NCBI GenBank assembly: GCA_038203875.1
Contig: JBBRDN010000085.1
Coordinates: 1-16,152 of the forward strand
Length of the DNA stretch: 16,152 nt
Reading direction: 5' to 3'
DNA from: CANJSG01 sp038203875
Lineage (GTDB): Bacteria; Verrucomicrobiota; Verrucomicrobiia; Limisphaerales; CANJSG01
Made by a program: the position numbers and the translations under genes. This document shows, piece after piece, positions 13,738 through 16,152 of this stretch; positions within the stretch are counted from its first letter, which is position 1, and every line of letters begins with the position of its first letter. The notes under the pieces are model-generated. The model saw only the letters and a list, made by a program, of their open reading frames with translations, was not told the origin of the DNA and searched no databases.

Positions 13738-14799
13738 CTATTTCCTGAACAACAGATACGTCTTCATTTCACCATGGCCCTTGATCGAAATGCTGCCGCG
13801 CTCCTCGAAAGCGTATTTTTGCTTGAGGCGTTCATACGTGGTGCCGCTCACCTGAATACCGCCGGCCACCCCGTGGGATTCCATCCGGCTAGCCACATTG
13901 GCGGTGTCGCCCCACAGGTCGTAGCTGAACTTGGTCCGACCGATGACTCCGGCCACGACCGGTCCGGTGTGGAGTCCGACGCGGACCTTGAAATTGGTGC
14001 CGTTTTCCGAATTGAAACGGACCAACTCCTCCTGAATCCCCAGCGCCATTTCAGCGGCGGAATCGGCGTGGTCGTTGCACTCCTCCGGAAGCCCCGCCAC
14101 CGCCATATACGCGTCGCCGATGGTCTTGAGCTTCTCCAGGCGGAGCCGTTGAGCAAGCAGGTCGAAGATTGAGAAGATGTCATTCAACAGTGAGACCAGC
14201 TGTTTGGCGGGTATTTGGGCGGATAGCTCGGTGAATCCAACCAGGTCGGCAAACAAAACCGTCACATCGGGAAACCCGTCGGCAATGGGGGATTCACCGG
14301 CCTTCAATCGCCGCGCGATGACGGGTGGCAGCACATTGAGCAGAAGTTGCTCGGACACCTTTTGCTCGGCCACGATCCGATCGTAGAGACCCTTCATCCG
14401 GAGGTGCAGCAGGCGGACTTCGAGCAGGTTGTGGACGCGGGCCTGGACCTCGACCAGTTCGAACGGTTTGGTCACGAAATCCTTCGCGCCCGCTTTCAGC
14501 GCACGCAGCTTGTGTTCCGGTTGTGCGGTGATTACCAGCACCGGGAGGTAGCTGTCCTTTTCGATTTCAGTCAGGCCTTTCATTACCTCGAATCCGTCCA
14601 TGCCTGGCATCTGGAGATCGAGCAGGATCAAGTCATAGCGGTTTTTTTCGTGAAGAGGGCAGGCCAGGTATGGATCGGTCGTCGACGCGACAGAGGTATA
14701 GCCGGCGTTGCGGAGCATGTGCCCGAGCAAAAGGACATTGGCCTCCTTGTCGTCCACGATCAGGATCTTGGCGTTGAGAATATCTGAGGAGCTGATCAT
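13738..14799 (-). CDS. Response regulator fused to a class III adenylate cyclase
   Basis: This 353-residue protein begins with a receiver domain (about 8-125): acidic DD16-17, phospho-acceptor D61 in LLDLQMPGMDG, T91 in VITA and K111 in TKPF. A coiled linker with LLLNVLPPVIARRLKAGE (152-169), typical before cyclase domains, leads to the catalytic domain (about 175-350). Metal-binding Asp are D185 (FADLVGFTEL) and D229 (KTIGDAYM); K225 and D294 (YDLWGDT) are the adenine-specifying pair; N301 and R305 (NVASRMES) bind the transition state. It should therefore make cAMP, not cGMP, in response to phosphorylation by an unlinked histidine kinase. No membrane segment is visible. The gene starts 12 bp after the response-regulator/hydrolase gene, so the two form an operon. 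No kinase or CRP-like receptor is in the window. Confidence 0.9.
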   Translation of the reverse strand: MISSSDILNAKILIVDDKEANVLLLGHMLRNAGYTSVASTTDPYLACPLHEKNRYDLILLDLQMPGMDGFEVMKGLTEIEKDSYLPVLVITAQPEHKLRALKAGAKDFVTKPFELVEVQARVHNLLEVRLLHLRMKGLYDRIVAEQKVSEQLLLNVLPPVIARRLKAGESPIADGFPDVTVLFADLVGFTELSAQIPAKQLVSLLNDIFSIFDLLAQRLRLEKLKTIGDAYMAVAGLPEECNDHADSAAEMALGIQEELVRFNSENGTNFKVRVGLHTGPVVAGVIGRTKFSYDLWGDTANVASRMESHGVAGGIQVSGTTYERLKQKYAFEERGSISIKGHGEMKTYLLFRK

Positions 14800-14811
14800 G
14801 GCATGCGTCGC

Positions 14812-16056
14812 TCAAAGCTCGATCGATGATCCTTCCTGGGCCAGAAAGCATGAAAACGTGTAGTTCCGTTCCGCCATCGTCTTCTGGCAGAACTCATGGA
14901 TTCCATCGAGGAACACATCGTCATGCGATGGATCGTGATGGAACAGGGCCAGGCGCTTGACCTTCGCATTCGCGGCCCGCTCCAAGGCGTCGAGGAAGGT
15001 GCTGTGTCCCCAGCCTTTTTTATGCGCGTATTCCTCCTCCGTGTATTGAGCCTCGCAGATCAGCAGATCCGCATTCGCGGCGAAGGCTTCGATCCCCACG
15101 TCCAACGGATGCGGACTGGGACCCCGCGGTGACAATCGTCCGAATGATTCGTGGTCACTGAGGTAGACTAGCGTCCGCCCCGAGAATTCGATGCGGAAAC
15201 CCACGGCCAGGCCCGGATGATTCAGGAAGATAAACGACACGCGGATCTCATCGAGCTGCACGTCCGTTTCCAACTCGCAAAACTTCAACGTCGCCTTCAT
15301 CTCGCTTAACGAGACCGGAAAGTAGTCGCTGTCCATTTGTCCCCGGAACAGCTTCTGGAGAGGCTTTTCGGCCCCGTGCAGGCTGTAGATCGTGAACTCG
15401 TTTTCGGAGGCGAAACCAGGTGCGAAGAAAGGGAATCCCTGGATGTGATCCCAGTGCGTGTGCCCGACGAAAATGTGCCCTTTGATGGGCCGCTCCTGAA
15501 ACTCCTTGAGCAGCGCCAACCCCAGCCGTCGAATTCCGGTGCCGGCATCCAGAATCAACAGCTGATCCCCGCAGCGCACCTCGGTGCAGGCGGTGTTGCC
15601 GCCATACTTGTTGGTGTCAGGCCCGGGCGTCGCAATGGAACCGCGCGTTCCCCAGAACCGAACGGTGAAAGGCGGCCGAGTCTGCCCGAGAAGTTCAGCG
15701 ACGGTATCCCAGAATACCTGCAGGTCGAATGGCTTGCTCAAATATCGATCCGCCCCGAGCCGGCGGGTTCGCTCGATATCCGACGAATACGTTTTGGCCG
15801 ACGCCACCAGAATGCGGACGTGGCCCAAGGCCGGGTCGTTCCGGACCTCTTGAATGAGGGTGTAGCCGTGCATCTTCGGCATCATCAGGTCGAGGACCAA
15901 CACGTCAGGCCGGTGCTCTTTGACCATCCGTAACCCGTCCGCTCCGTTGTTGGCCGTCAACGTTCGGACGCCTTCCGCTCCGAGGCGTTGGGAAGCGATG
16001 GTTAAAACGGCCGGATCATCGTCCACGATGAGCACGGTTTTCATGAGGTCTTTCAT
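14812..16056 (-). CDS. Response regulator fused to a metallo-beta-lactamase-fold hydrolase
   Basis: This 414-residue protein has an intact receiver domain (about 5-123: DDD12-14, D56 in VLDLMMP, S86, K108 in SKPF), a short linker, and then a metallo-beta-lactamase-fold domain. That domain opens with VRFWGTRGSIATPGP (132-146) and YGGNTACTEVR (151-161), carries the two-metal motif HTHWDH (199-204), and has later ligands H280 (NHPG), D301 (YLSDHES), H351 (GWGHST) and HHD (373-375). The WGTRGS...YGGNT start is that of RNase Z/PhnP-like hydrolases often annotated as cyclic-nucleotide phosphodiesterases; the true substrate is unknown. Placed 12 bp upstream of a cyclase with the same kind of receiver, it could degrade the cAMP its neighbour makes. 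The start may be ATG 16056 or the in-frame ATG 16044, which begins right at the receiver fold; no Shine-Dalgarno settles it. Confidence 0.87.
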   Translation of the reverse strand: MKDLMKTVLIVDDDPAVLTIASQRLGAEGVRTLTANNGADGLRMVKEHRPDVLVLDLMMPKMHGYTLIQEVRNDPALGHVRILVASAKTYSSDIERTRRLGADRYLSKPFDLQVFWDTVAELLGQTRPPFTVRFWGTRGSIATPGPDTNKYGGNTACTEVRCGDQLLILDAGTGIRRLGLALLKEFQERPIKGHIFVGHTHWDHIQGFPFFAPGFASENEFTIYSLHGAEKPLQKLFRGQMDSDYFPVSLSEMKATLKFCELETDVQLDEIRVSFIFLNHPGLAVGFRIEFSGRTLVYLSDHESFGRLSPRGPSPHPLDVGIEAFAANADLLICEAQYTEEEYAHKKGWGHSTFLDALERAANAKVKRLALFHHDPSHDDVFLDGIHEFCQKTMAERNYTFSCFLAQEGSSIEL

Positions 16057-16152
16057 ACAGGGAGTTCCATCCGATGACCTGAAGGTGACATTTGTCTGAT
16101 GAGCATTTTTGCAACGAAGTCGTGCTGGCGTCTACTCCCGCGTGTTACGGCG

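Noticed and set aside
1..16152. tRNA, rRNA, CRISPR array, insertion sequence, prophage or attachment site
   Set aside because: No regular repeat-spacer pattern, transposase or integrase motifs, or RNA-gene-like sequence was seen by eye; a covariance-model scan was not possible.

Overview
The window is GC-rich bacterial DNA with tightly packed genes. It most likely comes from the Verrucomicrobiota or a relative in the PVC group. That placement rests on the left-edge surface protein, whose C-terminal module (YEVQSSGDLGIW ... VKFYRVKQ) resembles endings I associate with secreted verrucomicrobial proteins, and on the style of the regulatory genes. The phylum is an inference.

Layout. (1) Positions 2-967 hold the 3' end of a secreted, beta-rich surface protein. 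(2) Convergent to it, on the minus strand, is a two-gene unit: a CarH/LitR-type MerR regulator with a complete B12-binding photosensory domain (1480-2442), then an SRPBCC-fold protein (982-1476) 3 bp downstream. (3) The AT-rich divergent intergenic region (2443-2659) holds a good sigma-70-type promoter for the regulator overlapped by a 22-bp near-perfect palindrome. On the other side it holds a TTGACA box, a perfect 12-bp palindrome and two tandem 11-bp repeats upstream of the next gene. (4) Nine plus-strand genes (2660-13406) are separated by at most 27 bp and often overlap by the ATGA rule: a group-2-like sigma-70 factor with a very basic N-terminal tail, an atypical SDR, a CrtN-type desaturase, an aldehyde dehydrogenase, a second CrtI/CrtNb-type enzyme, a PlsC-type acyltransferase, a CrtQ-type glycosyltransferase, an exported thioredoxin-fold protein without a CxxC, and an iron-sulfur (6-4)-type photolyase. 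(5) After 331 bp with no convincing gene, which may include a decayed repeat, two minus-strand signalling genes follow: a response regulator fused to a metallo-beta-lactamase-fold hydrolase (14812-16056) and a response regulator fused to a class III adenylate cyclase (13738-14799).

How it fits together. In the dark, B12-bound CarH-type repressors bind DNA; light breaks the cobalt-carbon bond and releases them. Here such a receptor sits divergent from an apparent operon that begins with its own sigma factor and ends with a light-driven DNA repair enzyme. In between are the enzyme classes needed for an acylated, glycosylated, carboxylated carotenoid, the same functional steps as staphyloxanthin: desaturation, terminal oxidation, aldehyde to acid, glucosylation, acylation. 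No squalene, dehydrosqualene or phytoene synthase is present, so the precursor must be made elsewhere. The most interesting reading is a self-contained photoprotection regulon: light sensor, dedicated sigma factor, pigment, and photorepair. The right-hand cyclase/hydrolase pair may be a separate cyclic-nucleotide signalling module.
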